The notes below the pieces were generated by a model. That model worked only from the letters and a program-made list of their open reading frames with translations. It was not told the origin of the DNA and did no database searches. A stretch of 48,995 nt of DNA. Source: Brevibacillus gelatini (lineage in GTDB: Bacteria; Bacillota; Bacilli; Brevibacillales; Brevibacillaceae). Of this stretch, positions 34,475 to 42,832 are shown one piece after another (position 1 is the first letter of the stretch; every line of letters starts with the position of its first letter). The position numbers were made by a program, and so were the translations under genes. The stretch covers positions 1 through 48,995 of the forward strand of contig NZ_RHHS01000021.1 of assembly GCF_003710935.1 (NCBI RefSeq). The letters run 5' to 3'.

Positions 34475-35899
34475 ATGAAAAAGCATCTGTATATCAACGG
34501 TCAATGGAAAGAAGCAACAGAATACGCGCCGCTGTACTCGCCCTATTCCGGCGAGCTGCTGGCAGAAGTCGCCCAGGCGAACGAGGCGGATGTCGATGAG
34601 GCCATCCGCGCGGCCAGCGCCGCAGCAAAAGTGATGGCGAAGCTGCCAGCGAGCCAGCGGGCGCTGATTTTGGAAAAAGCGGTGGCGATTATGGAAGCGC
34701 GCAAGGAGGAGCTGGCAGTTATTCTCGCCAAGGAAGCTGCTAAGCCGCTGCGCACGGGACGGGTCGAGATCGCCCGCACGATTCAGACGTACAAATTCGC
34801 GGCAGAGGAAGCCAAGCGGATTCACGGGGAAACCGTACCGCTCGATGCGGCTCCGGGCGGCGAGGGACGACTCGCCTTTACCGTGCGCAAGCCGATTGGC
34901 GTGGTCGGGGCGATTACGCCATTCAACTTTCCGTTTAACCTGGTGGCCCACAAAGTAGGCCCGGCGATTGCGGCAGGAAATACGGTCGTGCTGAAGCCAG
35001 CCAGTCAGACTCCGCTCAGCTCGCTGGTTTTGGCTGATATTTTTGCCGAGGCGGGGTTGCCAGCCGGAGCGCTGAACATTTTGCCGGGAAAAGGCGCCGT
35101 CGTTGGCGAAAAGCTCGTCAGCGACAATCGGATCGCCGCGATTACGTTTACGGGCAGCCCGGCAGTCGGGATTGCCATGAAAAACAAGGCAGGTCTGAAA
35201 CGCGTGACATTGGAGCTTGGCTCCAACTCCGCGGTCATTATCGACCATAACGTAGAGATCACGCCAGCGTTGGTGGATCGCTGCGTGACAGGGGCGTTCT
35301 CCTTTAGCGGCCAGGTGTGCATCTCGCTGCAGCGCGTCTACGTTCACCAGAGCAAGTACGAGGAGTTTTTGGAAAAGTTCAAGGCGGCGACAGAGAAGCT
35401 GGTGTTGGGTGATCCGTTGCAGGAAGAAACCGACATGTCCTCCGTCATTTCCGCCAAAGATCATGAGCGGATGGGAGCGTGGGTACAGGAAGCGGTTGAC
35501 GCCGGAGCGCGCGTCGTGACAGGCGGCAAAGCTGTGAGCGACCGACTTTTTGCTCCTACGATCCTGACCGATGTGAGCAGCCACAGCTCCGTGTCTTGCC
35601 AGGAGGTGTTTGGGCCAATCGTTGTCGTCACGCCGTTTGCGACGATGGACGAGGCGATTGCGGCAGTAAACGACTCCCGCTACGGCCTGCAGGCAGGGAT
35701 TTACACCAACGATATTCACGCAGCCATGCGCGCGGCAGATGAGCTGGAAGTGGGCGGCGTGATGATTAACGACATCCCGACCTTCCGTGTTGACAACATG
35801 CCGTACGGCGGCGTGAAGGACAGCGGCTTTGGCCGCGAAGGCATCAAGTACGCTGTCGAAGAGATGACAGAGTTGAAGCTGATTGCGATCAAGCTGTAG
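34475..35899 (+). CDS. gabD: Aldehyde dehydrogenase, probable succinate-semialdehyde dehydrogenase
   Basis: A 474-residue NAD(P)+-dependent aldehyde dehydrogenase. Catalytic Cys282 lies in GQVCISLQRVYV, the general-base Glu247 in LELGSNSA, and the oxyanion Asn in TPFNFPFN. By position after gabT it should oxidise succinate semialdehyde to succinate. The FSGQVCIS.QR..V and LELGSN signatures, however, are more typical of the lactaldehyde/phosphonoacetaldehyde-type branch than of E. coli GabD (GQVCV..NR), so a broader or different aldehyde cannot be excluded. GGGGAGG lies 6 bases before the ATG. Confidence 0.85.
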   Translation: MKKHLYINGQWKEATEYAPLYSPYSGELLAEVAQANEADVDEAIRAASAAAKVMAKLPASQRALILEKAVAIMEARKEELAVILAKEAAKPLRTGRVEIARTIQTYKFAAEEAKRIHGETVPLDAAPGGEGRLAFTVRKPIGVVGAITPFNFPFNLVAHKVGPAIAAGNTVVLKPASQTPLSSLVLADIFAEAGLPAGALNILPGKGAVVGEKLVSDNRIAAITFTGSPAVGIAMKNKAGLKRVTLELGSNSAVIIDHNVEITPALVDRCVTGAFSFSGQVCISLQRVYVHQSKYEEFLEKFKAATEKLVLGDPLQEETDMSSVISAKDHERMGAWVQEAVDAGARVVTGGKAVSDRLFAPTILTDVSSHSSVSCQEVFGPIVVVTPFATMDEAIAAVNDSRYGLQAGIYTNDIHAAMRAADELEVGGVMINDIPTFRVDNMPYGGVKDSGFGREGIKYAVEEMTELKLIAIKL

Positions 35900-35919
35900 T
35901 TGTGATGCAGCGCTATGCG

Positions 35920-35966
35920 AAAAAGGGGCGTCTCAAAAGTCGTGCTTTCGACTTTGAGACGCCCCT
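35920..35966 (-). terminator. Strong hairpin terminator of the lipid-linked sugar operon
   Basis: GGGGCGTCTCAAA-AGTCG pairs with its complement over 17 bp with one bulged A. The T-run (CTTTTTC) follows on the reverse strand, so it ends the reverse operon; it may also slow convergent gabD transcription. A degenerate copy occurs at the left window edge. Confidence 0.85.
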
Positions 35967-36028
35967 GGCTGCTTTGAGCCATTCCGTTCGGGCATACAGA
36001 GCGGGCGGCGAATCACCAAGCAGGTTGG

Positions 36029-37714
36029 CTACTGCAAGTAGTAAACCGCCCGTGAGCCGACAATGGTTTCGACATTTTGCCCGTCAGCAATTTTTTTCTC
36101 CACGAACAAAATTCCGGCTTCCTGCAGCCGCACGCGGTTGGCGTTGAAGTGGCGGAAATCGACGACCATCGTCTTGTCTGTGGCTTGGATGTCTTGCAAC
36201 TGCTGTCGCGCCATGGCATTGATGAATGCTTGCGACAGCAGATGCGCACTGCCAACCAGCAGCATGTTGACGAACAGGACGCCGATCAGAATGGTGCTTC
36301 CGCGGCGCAACCAGGTAGAGCGTGTCTCCCAGCCTGCCAATGCCACGATCACGGGAATCAGCCAGAGCTGGGGCACATACCGCGCCCACCAGCTTTCCGG
36401 GTTGACGAGCACCGTGACGAGCAGGATGCCGCTCGCGATAAAAAACGGCACGGCTTTCTTCCGCTCCGCGCCAACAAGCAAGCCGAGTGCGAGCAGGAGG
36501 GCGATCAGCACAGCTCCCCCGAACCACGGCCCGAAGCCTGCTACGCGGACGTCGGGTGAGACAAATGCTGCCAACTCAGAAAGTGAGACGGTAAAAGGCC
36601 ATTTCAACGTCGTTTCGTTTGGCCTGGCGATGTTTTCCGACTTGGCGAACAGCGAAATCGCAAGCTTGCTCAGCGAGCCTATGTCTTTGAAATCACGCGG
36701 GCTGTTCGAGGTCATAATATCGACCGCTCCCTTGCCCGCCAGCGGATAAAACGGATGCCCTTTGCCAAGCGTGTTGGTGACGTAAGGATTGTAACCCACG
36801 ACCAGGACGGTGACGACCAGACTCGCCGCGAGCCACGCCAGAAGGCTTTTCCAGCGTTTTTGCCGATCGTAGAAAAAGAAAAGCACAAGCAAGGCACAGC
36901 CGAGCAGCACAGCGTACACCAGCGCCGTGAATTTAATCTGGGCCAGGAGCATGAGAGCCGAGCAGAGAGCCAGCACGATCCAGATGTGATAGCGCTTGAG
37001 CAGCAAGTACCCGAGCGCGCAGATGATGAGTACGAGCGAGCCAAGCTGTCCGTCAATGTAGTAGGACGTAGCCTGCGTGACGCTGACCGGATTGCCGGCC
37101 AAAAGCAGCGCCAGGACGATCCCCAGCCGTTTTTTCGCGGGAAAGGCGACGCGCAGGGCGGCCAGACTGAAGAAAAAGGAAGCGGCGATGAGCAGCAAGT
37201 TGAATATTTTCCCGACTTCAATCTGGTCTGTCAGCTTGTACATGACAGCATCCAGCATCCACGGCCCTTTAGCGTAATGATTGATCCAAAGGTGGAACGC
37301 AGACAAAATCTCCTTGCTGTCCATTGTCTCGATTGTTTGGGGGAGCGGCTTCGACACGGGCGCATCGTGGACCGGATTCCAGCCGTTTTTCAGCAAAATG
37401 ATCGCTTCCTGATGATAGGTTTGCCCGTCAAAGGAAAGGTCGAACGTATTGGCGCTGATGACCCAGCTGCTTCCGACGACGAGCCCGAGTCCCGCGAGCA
37501 GGGCGAGCAGCCAGATACGACGGTGCCGCGGCACAAATACGGCGATCATGGCGAGCATGCAGGTCAAAGCGACGAAGACAGCAAGCCAGAAGCTGAATGC
37601 AGTGACCGGGATGCCCAACAAAAAGTAAATCGAGGTGCAAAGCATGATTGCGGTCATAAAAAACAGCAAAGTAGCCCCGAGCAAAAACGAATACGTTGCA
37701 GTACGGTTATTCAT
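36029..37714 (-). CDS. Polytopic membrane protein, probable GT-C-type glycosyltransferase
   Basis: A 561-residue protein with about 11-12 predicted helices. A first extracytoplasmic loop (about 84-150) carries acidic residues in FDLSFDGQTYH, a place where GT-C enzymes keep their metal/catalytic Asp. A short soluble C-terminal part (about 500-561) follows the last helix. GT-C enzymes use polyprenyl-phosphate sugars outside the membrane. No exact family could be named, so this call is by architecture and context. AGGAGAC precedes ATG 37714; the longer upstream frame covers the previous gene and was rejected. It is the last gene of a tight four-gene operon with a UbiA-type phosphoribosyltransferase, small transporter and divergent PAP2 protein. 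Confidence 0.65.
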   Translation of the reverse strand: MNNRTATYSFLLGATLLFFMTAIMLCTSIYFLLGIPVTAFSFWLAVFVALTCMLAMIAVFVPRHRRIWLLALLAGLGLVVGSSWVISANTFDLSFDGQTYHQEAIILLKNGWNPVHDAPVSKPLPQTIETMDSKEILSAFHLWINHYAKGPWMLDAVMYKLTDQIEVGKIFNLLLIAASFFFSLAALRVAFPAKKRLGIVLALLLAGNPVSVTQATSYYIDGQLGSLVLIICALGYLLLKRYHIWIVLALCSALMLLAQIKFTALVYAVLLGCALLVLFFFYDRQKRWKSLLAWLAASLVVTVLVVGYNPYVTNTLGKGHPFYPLAGKGAVDIMTSNSPRDFKDIGSLSKLAISLFAKSENIARPNETTLKWPFTVSLSELAAFVSPDVRVAGFGPWFGGAVLIALLLALGLLVGAERKKAVPFFIASGILLVTVLVNPESWWARYVPQLWLIPVIVALAGWETRSTWLRRGSTILIGVLFVNMLLVGSAHLLSQAFINAMARQQLQDIQATDKTMVVDFRHFNANRVRLQEAGILFVEKKIADGQNVETIVGSRAVYYLQ

Positions 37715-37737
37715 CTGTATGTCTCCTGTTTTGCAAT

Positions 37738-38181
37738 CTACGAAAGGACAGGGAAGGCACCAGCCAACAGGTGCAACAGCGTGGCGAGCATGATTCCCAG
37801 CACCAGCCCTCCGGCAATTTCCCATCTGGTATGGCCCATGCTCTCGCGCAGCGGTGTGGGCAAGGGCTTGTCAGGGTGCTCCTTTGCCAGCTCGTTGAGT
37901 GCGGCGGCGTGCTTGCCTACAGCTCGGCGCAGCCCTGTGGCGTCAATGATGACAATAAACGTCACCGCCACCCCCAGACCGAAAACAGGATGAGTGAAGC
38001 CCTCCTGCAAGCCGATCAAAAACACGGTAGTGACCATGACGGTCGTGTGCGTGCTGGGAAAGCCGCCGTTTCCGACCATCCTTTTCGCTTCCGGTCCAAA
38101 GCGAAGGTAGTTGATGAGAAATTTGGTTACTCCAGACACAAACCAGCCAATAAATGGCGCGATGGCATACAACATGGGCAA
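37738..38181 (-). CDS. Divergent PAP2 family protein (YuiD-like)
   Basis: A 147-residue membrane protein of the divergent PAP2 (DUF212) family with about four helices. Conserved motifs are NGGFPSTHT (38-46), DATGLRRAVGKHA (80-92) and GHTRWEIAGG (116-125), which hold the histidines and arginines expected of an acid-phosphatase-type active site. The family's function is not established. In this operon it is well placed to remove the 5-phosphate from polyprenyl-phosphoryl-5-phosphoribose, the step done in mycobacteria by a PAP2-superfamily enzyme (Rv3807c). It lies 18 bp after the small transporter and 23 bp before the GT-C-like gene. Confidence 0.88.
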   Translation of the reverse strand: MPMLYAIAPFIGWFVSGVTKFLINYLRFGPEAKRMVGNGGFPSTHTTVMVTTVFLIGLQEGFTHPVFGLGVAVTFIVIIDATGLRRAVGKHAAALNELAKEHPDKPLPTPLRESMGHTRWEIAGGLVLGIMLATLLHLLAGAFPVLS

Positions 38182-38199
38182 GCTCCTCTTTCATGGTGA

Positions 38200-38556
38200 T
38201 TACGATTGGGAAATGACAACCACGCCAACGACGATGATCGCAAGCCCGACGATACGTGTGAGCGAAAGCGGCTCGTGAAAGATCAAAAAGGACAGTCCCG
38301 CTACCAGCACGTACCCGAGAGCCGCCATCGGATACGCGTAGGAAAGCTGCACCTTTTCCAGCGCAGCGATCCAGATGAACGCAGACAGCCCGTAAAGCGC
38401 AAGCCCCACCATGATCGGCAGGTTGGTGAAATAATGCAGAAACTTCAACAGCAGCATGTCATTGCTGCTGGACAGCGAAGACGCCCCCATTTTCATGGCA
38501 ATCTGACCGCATGCGCCAAGCAGCACCGAGATGAGAATCAGAACGATAGATGGCAT
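38200..38556 (-). CDS. Small multidrug-resistance-fold transporter, ArnE/F-like candidate flippase
   Basis: A 118-residue protein with four transmembrane helices. It lacks the membrane-embedded Glu14 of EmrE-type drug pumps and instead carries CGQIAMKMG in helix 1, resembling the GQ..K pattern of ArnE/ArnF, which flip undecaprenyl-phosphate-aminoarabinose. The C-terminal AYPMAALGYVLVAGLSFLIF is typical of this SMR/EamA branch. A lipid-linked sugar flippase role is inferred from the neighbours (UbiA-type phosphoribosyltransferase upstream, PAP2 downstream). ATG 38556 is chosen; a GTG four codons earlier is possible. Confidence 0.75.
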   Translation of the reverse strand: MPSIVLILISVLLGACGQIAMKMGASSLSSSNDMLLLKFLHYFTNLPIMVGLALYGLSAFIWIAALEKVQLSYAYPMAALGYVLVAGLSFLIFHEPLSLTRIVGLAIIVVGVVVISQS

Positions 38557-38583
38557 AAGGTGATCCACAACCTGTCTGTGTAA

Positions 38584-39510
38584 TTAAAATTCAAAGGTGT
38601 AAATGATGCCCGCTACGGTGATGGCGTAGAGGACGACGGTGATGAGAATCGGCTTGTCCTGCACCAGCACTTTTTCCGGACTGCCGCCTTTGTCGGTAAT
38701 CGTAATCAGGTACAGGTAGCGGAAAATGCCGAAAATCACAAAAGGGATCGTCCACATCAGATGAATCGTGCGTCCCGAAGTAAAGGTGAACAAGCTGTAG
38801 CTGATAATCGTCGCCGTAGTGACAATCGTATTCAACTGATTCAACAATTCGGACGAATAGCTGTCCAATACTTTGCGATGCGTCCCTTTGTCTGCTTGCA
38901 GCAGCAGCAGCTCATGACGGCGCTTGCTGATCGCCAAAAACAGGGCAAGCAGCATGGTGCAGAGCAAAAACCACGGCGTGAACGGCGTGTTAATCATCAG
39001 GCTGCCGCCGATCGCCCGCAGGACAAAGCCTGCGGAAATAATCATCACGTCGAGAATGACGACGTGCTTGAGCTTGAGCGAATAGGCGACATTGAGCACA
39101 AAATAAACAGCGAGGACAACTCCGAACAACCGATCAAAGTAAAAAGCGGAAAAAAGCGAGCCAGCCAACAGCAACGCACCAAACGTCAGGGCGAGCGCAG
39201 GCGGCAGGGCGCCGGAGGCCATGGGCCGAAATTGCTTTTCCGGGTGGTTCCGGTCGTTTTTGATGTCCACGAAGTCGTTCAGGATGTAGACGCAGCCGGA
39301 TACGAAGCAGAACAACAAAAACGCGAACAGCGATTTGCTAATGACATCGGTACTCACTTTGTGCAAGGAAAACAGCAGTGCCGCGAAGACGAGCAAATTT
39401 TTCGTCCACTGGTGCGGCCGCAATTGAAGAATCAGCAGACGGACGATATTTTGCCGGACGCGGGGAGCCGTTTTCACGTCAACTTTTACAGAATTAGATG
39501 TTACCTCCAT
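38584..39510 (-). CDS. UbiA-family decaprenyl-phosphate phosphoribosyltransferase-like protein
   Basis: A 308-residue UbiA-superfamily protein with about eight or nine helices. The first Asp-rich motif NDFVDIKNDR (78-87) followed by HPEKQFRP, the second region YSLKLKHVVILDVMIISAGFVLRAIGG and SKRRHEL match the DPPR synthase branch (mycobacterial Rv3806c/UbiA), which transfers 5-phosphoribose from PRPP to a polyprenyl phosphate. Start: ATG 39510 after GGAGAG. A very strong AGGAGGA lies about 30 bases upstream, in frame with a TTG (39522) and an ATT (39531), so a longer N-terminus is possible. It heads a four-gene operon. Quinone-type UbiA enzymes lack this HP.K..RP pattern. Confidence 0.88.
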   Translation of the reverse strand: MEVTSNSVKVDVKTAPRVRQNIVRLLILQLRPHQWTKNLLVFAALLFSLHKVSTDVISKSLFAFLLFCFVSGCVYILNDFVDIKNDRNHPEKQFRPMASGALPPALALTFGALLLAGSLFSAFYFDRLFGVVLAVYFVLNVAYSLKLKHVVILDVMIISAGFVLRAIGGSLMINTPFTPWFLLCTMLLALFLAISKRRHELLLLQADKGTHRKVLDSYSSELLNQLNTIVTTATIISYSLFTFTSGRTIHLMWTIPFVIFGIFRYLYLITITDKGGSPEKVLVQDKPILITVVLYAITVAGIIYTFEF

Positions 39511-39579
39511 GTTTCTCTCCAATCCAAAAATATTTCTATCCTCCTAATGACGAAAAATGTAAATGGAAGGTTACACCTA

Positions 39580-39608
39580 TTGTATATGATGTTCCTTTTT
39601 CATCAAAA
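39580..39608 (-). promoter_or_regulatory. Candidate promoter of the lipid-linked sugar operon
   Basis: On the reverse strand TTTTGA, a 17-bp spacer and TACAAT lie about 70 bp before the phosphoribosyltransferase start. Confidence 0.45.
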
Positions 39609-39679
39609 TTTGTAATAATTGAATATATTTTGTCGATTGTGTAAAGGTCTGGATTTTCCGGTTGGAGACGGCGGGGCAA

Positions 39680-39726
39680 ATAAAAACGCAGCTTCTGGCA
39701 GAGTGTAGTGCCAGAAAGCTGCGTTT
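39680..39726 (-). terminator. Terminator of efeOBU
   Basis: AAACGCAGCTTTCTGGCA and its complement form a 17-bp stem with one bulge, followed on the reverse strand by TTTTTA. It lies 18 bp past the efeU stop codon. Confidence 0.92.
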
Positions 39727-39744
39727 GTCTTTCGTTCGGCCAGT

Positions 39745-41535
39745 TTACGCGTTGACCGCTTTGGTTGGCCGTTTCCACGAGTAAATCGACAGGTTAAGCA
39801 AAATGACGGCCAGAATGACAAGCTGCGGAATCGTCGTCTCCCAGTTCGCATAAATGCCAAGGTCCGGCAGGTGGAGCAGGAAGTCCTCGCCGTGCGCAGG
39901 CAGAGTGCCTGTGACCTGCAGCGCGTGGATGCTGACCCCGATAAACTTGAAGGCCATGTAGTAAAGCAGCAGGCTGGCGATGAGAAAGAACGGACGGACC
40001 GGAATCCGCGCACTAAGCCGGATGAAGCCGAAGCTGATGACGGCGAGCACGACTAGCGCTCCGACGATGCCGAGCATCAGGTCGGTCATGGAAATCGTCG
40101 CGGCCATCCCCATGTAAAAAATGATCGTTTCTGCGCCTTCGCGGACGACAGCGAGAAACGCAGTAAAGGCAAGCGACCAGAGCGCGCCTTTTGCCAGCGA
40201 GGTACCGATTGATTTTTGCACAAAATCGTTCCACGCCTGCAAGTTCGACTTTTTATGCAGCCAGGCGCCGATGGTCAGCATGAAGAATACGGCAATCAGT
40301 CCGGTAATGCCTTCGATTGTCTCGCGGGAGCTGCCTGTCGCGAGGTTGGAAAAGACGATGCTGAGCACGACGGCGAGGATTGCCGAAGCCGCTACTCCGA
40401 GCGCCGCGCCAGACCAGATCCATTTGCGCTTGTCCGCATTTCCTGATTTTTGCAGGAAGGTAAGCAGCGAGACGATAATCAGAATCGCTTCCAATCCTTC
40501 GCGGAACAAAATCAGTCCCGCATCCCAGGCGGTGTAGGAGGAAGCAGTGGAAAACGGCTCCAGCTCTGCCTTCATCTCGGCGAGCAGGGCGGCTGCTTTG
40601 TCCCACTGTGGCGGACTGGACAAGATCAGCGTCGGTACGGCGACCATTTTCGCTTCTATGCTGCTGTAGGTCGCGGGCGATTTGGTCATGACCACGCCTT
40701 CCACCAGAGGCCAGGTGGCGATAAAGGTATCCATCTTTCCGGCCGCTTCCTCCGCGTTCTGGCTGGCGATGTCCGCCTCCACAGCGCCGATGAGTCCCAG
40801 CAGGGAGGAGATGGACGGCTGCTCTGCCGAGCCTGCCGCCCCCGCAGCCTGCTGTCCGGCTTTTCCCGCCACGTAGTCTTGGACCGCCTGCAGCAGTGTT
40901 TGCAGTTTTTCCGTACTTTTTTGCGGATGGGGCGGCTCGGTGTTCAGGGCGATGCGCGCGCCGCTTATTTTCACTTCCATATCGCCGTAAATAGCGGCGT
41001 TTTCCGAGCGAACGAGGCTTTCGGCCTTGTACCAGCCTTCAACGAAGCTGTTGTACTGCTGCTTGGCTTGTGTCCAGTCGCTTTTTTCGACAGCAGCCAG
41101 GCTTTTTTCCAGAAAAGGCAGCAGGGCAGCGATTTGCTTGTGCGCCTTTTCTTTTGGCTGTGCCGGTGCTTCCTGGGCCGTGACGTAGCGATCGGCAGCT
41201 TTGGCCAGGTTGGAGATGGCTGCGGCTGCGTCCTCCGGCTTGGCTTGTGCCTGGGCGAGGGCTTGCTCGGCTTGCGCGATGGCCGCCGACAGCGCCTGTG
41301 CGTCTGCGGAAGAATCCGCTGCGTTCGCAGCCCAGATCGTCTTCATGCTGGCAACGGCTTTTGTCGCTTCGTCCCAGTTTTTATCGCCGCTGCTGATGAG
41401 CGCGTCGCTGGAGAGAGCGATCAACTGTTTGAGCTGTTCGGAAGCAAGTGGCGCTGCGAAGGCAGCCGACAGCCCGGAGAAAAGCAGCAGCAGGCAGAGG
41501 AAAACAGAAAAAAGGTATCGTTTCAAAGGGTTCAC
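39745..41535 (-). CDS. efeU: EfeU/FTR1-type iron permease with extracellular N-terminal domain
   Basis: A 596-residue protein. A signal peptide (about 1-28, ending AFA-AP) leads a mostly helical, Ala-rich extracytoplasmic domain (about 30-330). A seven-helix FTR1 permease domain follows, with the two iron-translocation motifs REGLE (about residue 345) and REGAE (about 465). EfeU imports iron oxidised or extracted by EfeB/EfeO; the long N-terminal domain is known in Bacillus-type homologues and absent from E. coli EfeU. The GTG start follows AAGGATGGA. It is the last gene of the Fur-controlled efeOBU operon, 18 bp after efeB. Confidence 0.92.
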   Translation of the reverse strand: MNPLKRYLFSVFLCLLLLFSGLSAAFAAPLASEQLKQLIALSSDALISSGDKNWDEATKAVASMKTIWAANAADSSADAQALSAAIAQAEQALAQAQAKPEDAAAAISNLAKAADRYVTAQEAPAQPKEKAHKQIAALLPFLEKSLAAVEKSDWTQAKQQYNSFVEGWYKAESLVRSENAAIYGDMEVKISGARIALNTEPPHPQKSTEKLQTLLQAVQDYVAGKAGQQAAGAAGSAEQPSISSLLGLIGAVEADIASQNAEEAAGKMDTFIATWPLVEGVVMTKSPATYSSIEAKMVAVPTLILSSPPQWDKAAALLAEMKAELEPFSTASSYTAWDAGLILFREGLEAILIIVSLLTFLQKSGNADKRKWIWSGAALGVAASAILAVVLSIVFSNLATGSSRETIEGITGLIAVFFMLTIGAWLHKKSNLQAWNDFVQKSIGTSLAKGALWSLAFTAFLAVVREGAETIIFYMGMAATISMTDLMLGIVGALVVLAVISFGFIRLSARIPVRPFFLIASLLLYYMAFKFIGVSIHALQVTGTLPAHGEDFLLHLPDLGIYANWETTIPQLVILAVILLNLSIYSWKRPTKAVNA

Positions 41536-41553
41536 TCCATCCTTGCTAGTTGG

Positions 41554-42828
41554 TTAAAACAGTGTGTCTCCGATGTAGCCGCCTTCGCTGGCCCCGGGCA
41601 GACAGGCGTACAGACCGCTGCCGACGTGGGTGATGTATTCGTTGAGCAAATCGACAGATGCGAGCTTTTGCTGCATCGGGATAAACTGCTTGCGCGGGTC
41701 GCGGTTAAAGCAGATGAACAGCAGTCCGGCGTCCAACTGCCCGGTTCGCGCATCCAGTCCGCTGGAATAAGAGTAGCCGCGGCGCAGTATTTTGACTTTG
41801 CCGTCCATGTGGGCGAGAGCGACGTGGGAGTTGGCCGGAATGACCGGATTGCCGTTAGCGTCCTTGCGATCCAGCTCCAGATCGTCGAACTCGTTTGTTT
41901 TTCCGAGCGGCGCACCGGAGTCGCGGTGTCGGCCAAACGTATTTTCCTGGTCGTCCAGGGCAGAGCGGTCCCAGACCTCAATCCGCATGCGGATTCTGCG
42001 CATGACCATGTAGCTGCCGCCAGCCATCCAGGCCGGCTCGTCCGAAGGCTGTACCCAGACGATTTCATTCGCTACAGCCGGGTCGCTGACCTGCGGGTTG
42101 TTGGTGCCGTCCTTGAAGCCCATCAAATTGCGGGGCGTGGAACCGCTCGGATCGGCCGCGCCTGTGCGCTGGAAGCCCTCCTGAACCCAGTGGAGGACCG
42201 CTTTGCCGCGCGCGATGCGGGCCAGGTTGCGCAGCGCGTGAAAAGCCACCTGCGGATCGTTGGCACACACCTGGACGACGATGTCGCCGTCAGACCATTC
42301 CTTGCGTATTTCGTCACTGTTGAAGCGGGGCAGGTCGACGAGAGCAGCAGGGCGTTTGCCAGCCAGTCCGAAGCGTCCGTCGAAAAAGGAAGAGCCGAGT
42401 CCAAACGTAATCGTCAGGCGCATCGGATTCAGCCCCGCGCTCTCGCCTGTATCGGCAGGCGGGAGGTGAGGGCTGCCGCTTTCTTCGTCCACGGTTTGTC
42501 CGGCGGTCAAACGGGCTGCAGCGGCGGTCCAGCTCTGGAACAGCTTGCGCACATCGTCGAGCGAGGTCGTCGTCAAATCAAAAGCACCCATGCAGATAAA
42601 ATCCTGCATAGGTGTAATGATCCCGGCCTGATGCTTGCCGTAAAAAGGAATGATGCCGTCGGCAAGCACAGGCGTTGCAGCGGCTTTTTCGCTGGTGGAA
42701 GCGGACGGCAGCAGCGATTTCATGCCAGTAGCGCCGAGAATCAGCCCGAGTCCGCCGACACCTGCCAGCTTCAGCGCCTCGCGACGTGTCAGCTTCGTGT
42801 TGTCGCTTGCGGGATGCTTGTTTTCCAT
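41554..42828 (-). CDS. efeB: EfeB, Tat-exported DyP-type heme peroxidase
   Basis: A 424-residue dye-decolorising peroxidase. The N-terminus has a twin-arginine signal (LTRREALKLAGVGGLGLILGA, arginines near 16-17), so the folded heme protein is exported by Tat. The DyP motif GFKDGTNNP places the catalytic Asp. EfeB oxidises ferrous iron or helps extract heme iron for EfeU. The ATG at 42828 is used: GGAGG, formed by the last codons of efeO, lies 8 bases upstream, so translation of the two is coupled. Upstream in-frame sequence belongs to efeO. Confidence 0.93.
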   Translation of the reverse strand: MENKHPASDNTKLTRREALKLAGVGGLGLILGATGMKSLLPSASTSEKAAATPVLADGIIPFYGKHQAGIITPMQDFICMGAFDLTTTSLDDVRKLFQSWTAAAARLTAGQTVDEESGSPHLPPADTGESAGLNPMRLTITFGLGSSFFDGRFGLAGKRPAALVDLPRFNSDEIRKEWSDGDIVVQVCANDPQVAFHALRNLARIARGKAVLHWVQEGFQRTGAADPSGSTPRNLMGFKDGTNNPQVSDPAVANEIVWVQPSDEPAWMAGGSYMVMRRIRMRIEVWDRSALDDQENTFGRHRDSGAPLGKTNEFDDLELDRKDANGNPVIPANSHVALAHMDGKVKILRRGYSYSSGLDARTGQLDAGLLFICFNRDPRKQFIPMQQKLASVDLLNEYITHVGSGLYACLPGASEGGYIGDTLF

Positions 42829-42832
42829 CAGG

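Noticed and set aside
33593..35719. 708-codon open frame opposite gabT and gabD
   Set aside because: It spans two unrelated genes and their junction on the other strand; composition (Arg, His, Cys-rich) is that of a frame shadow in GC-rich third positions.
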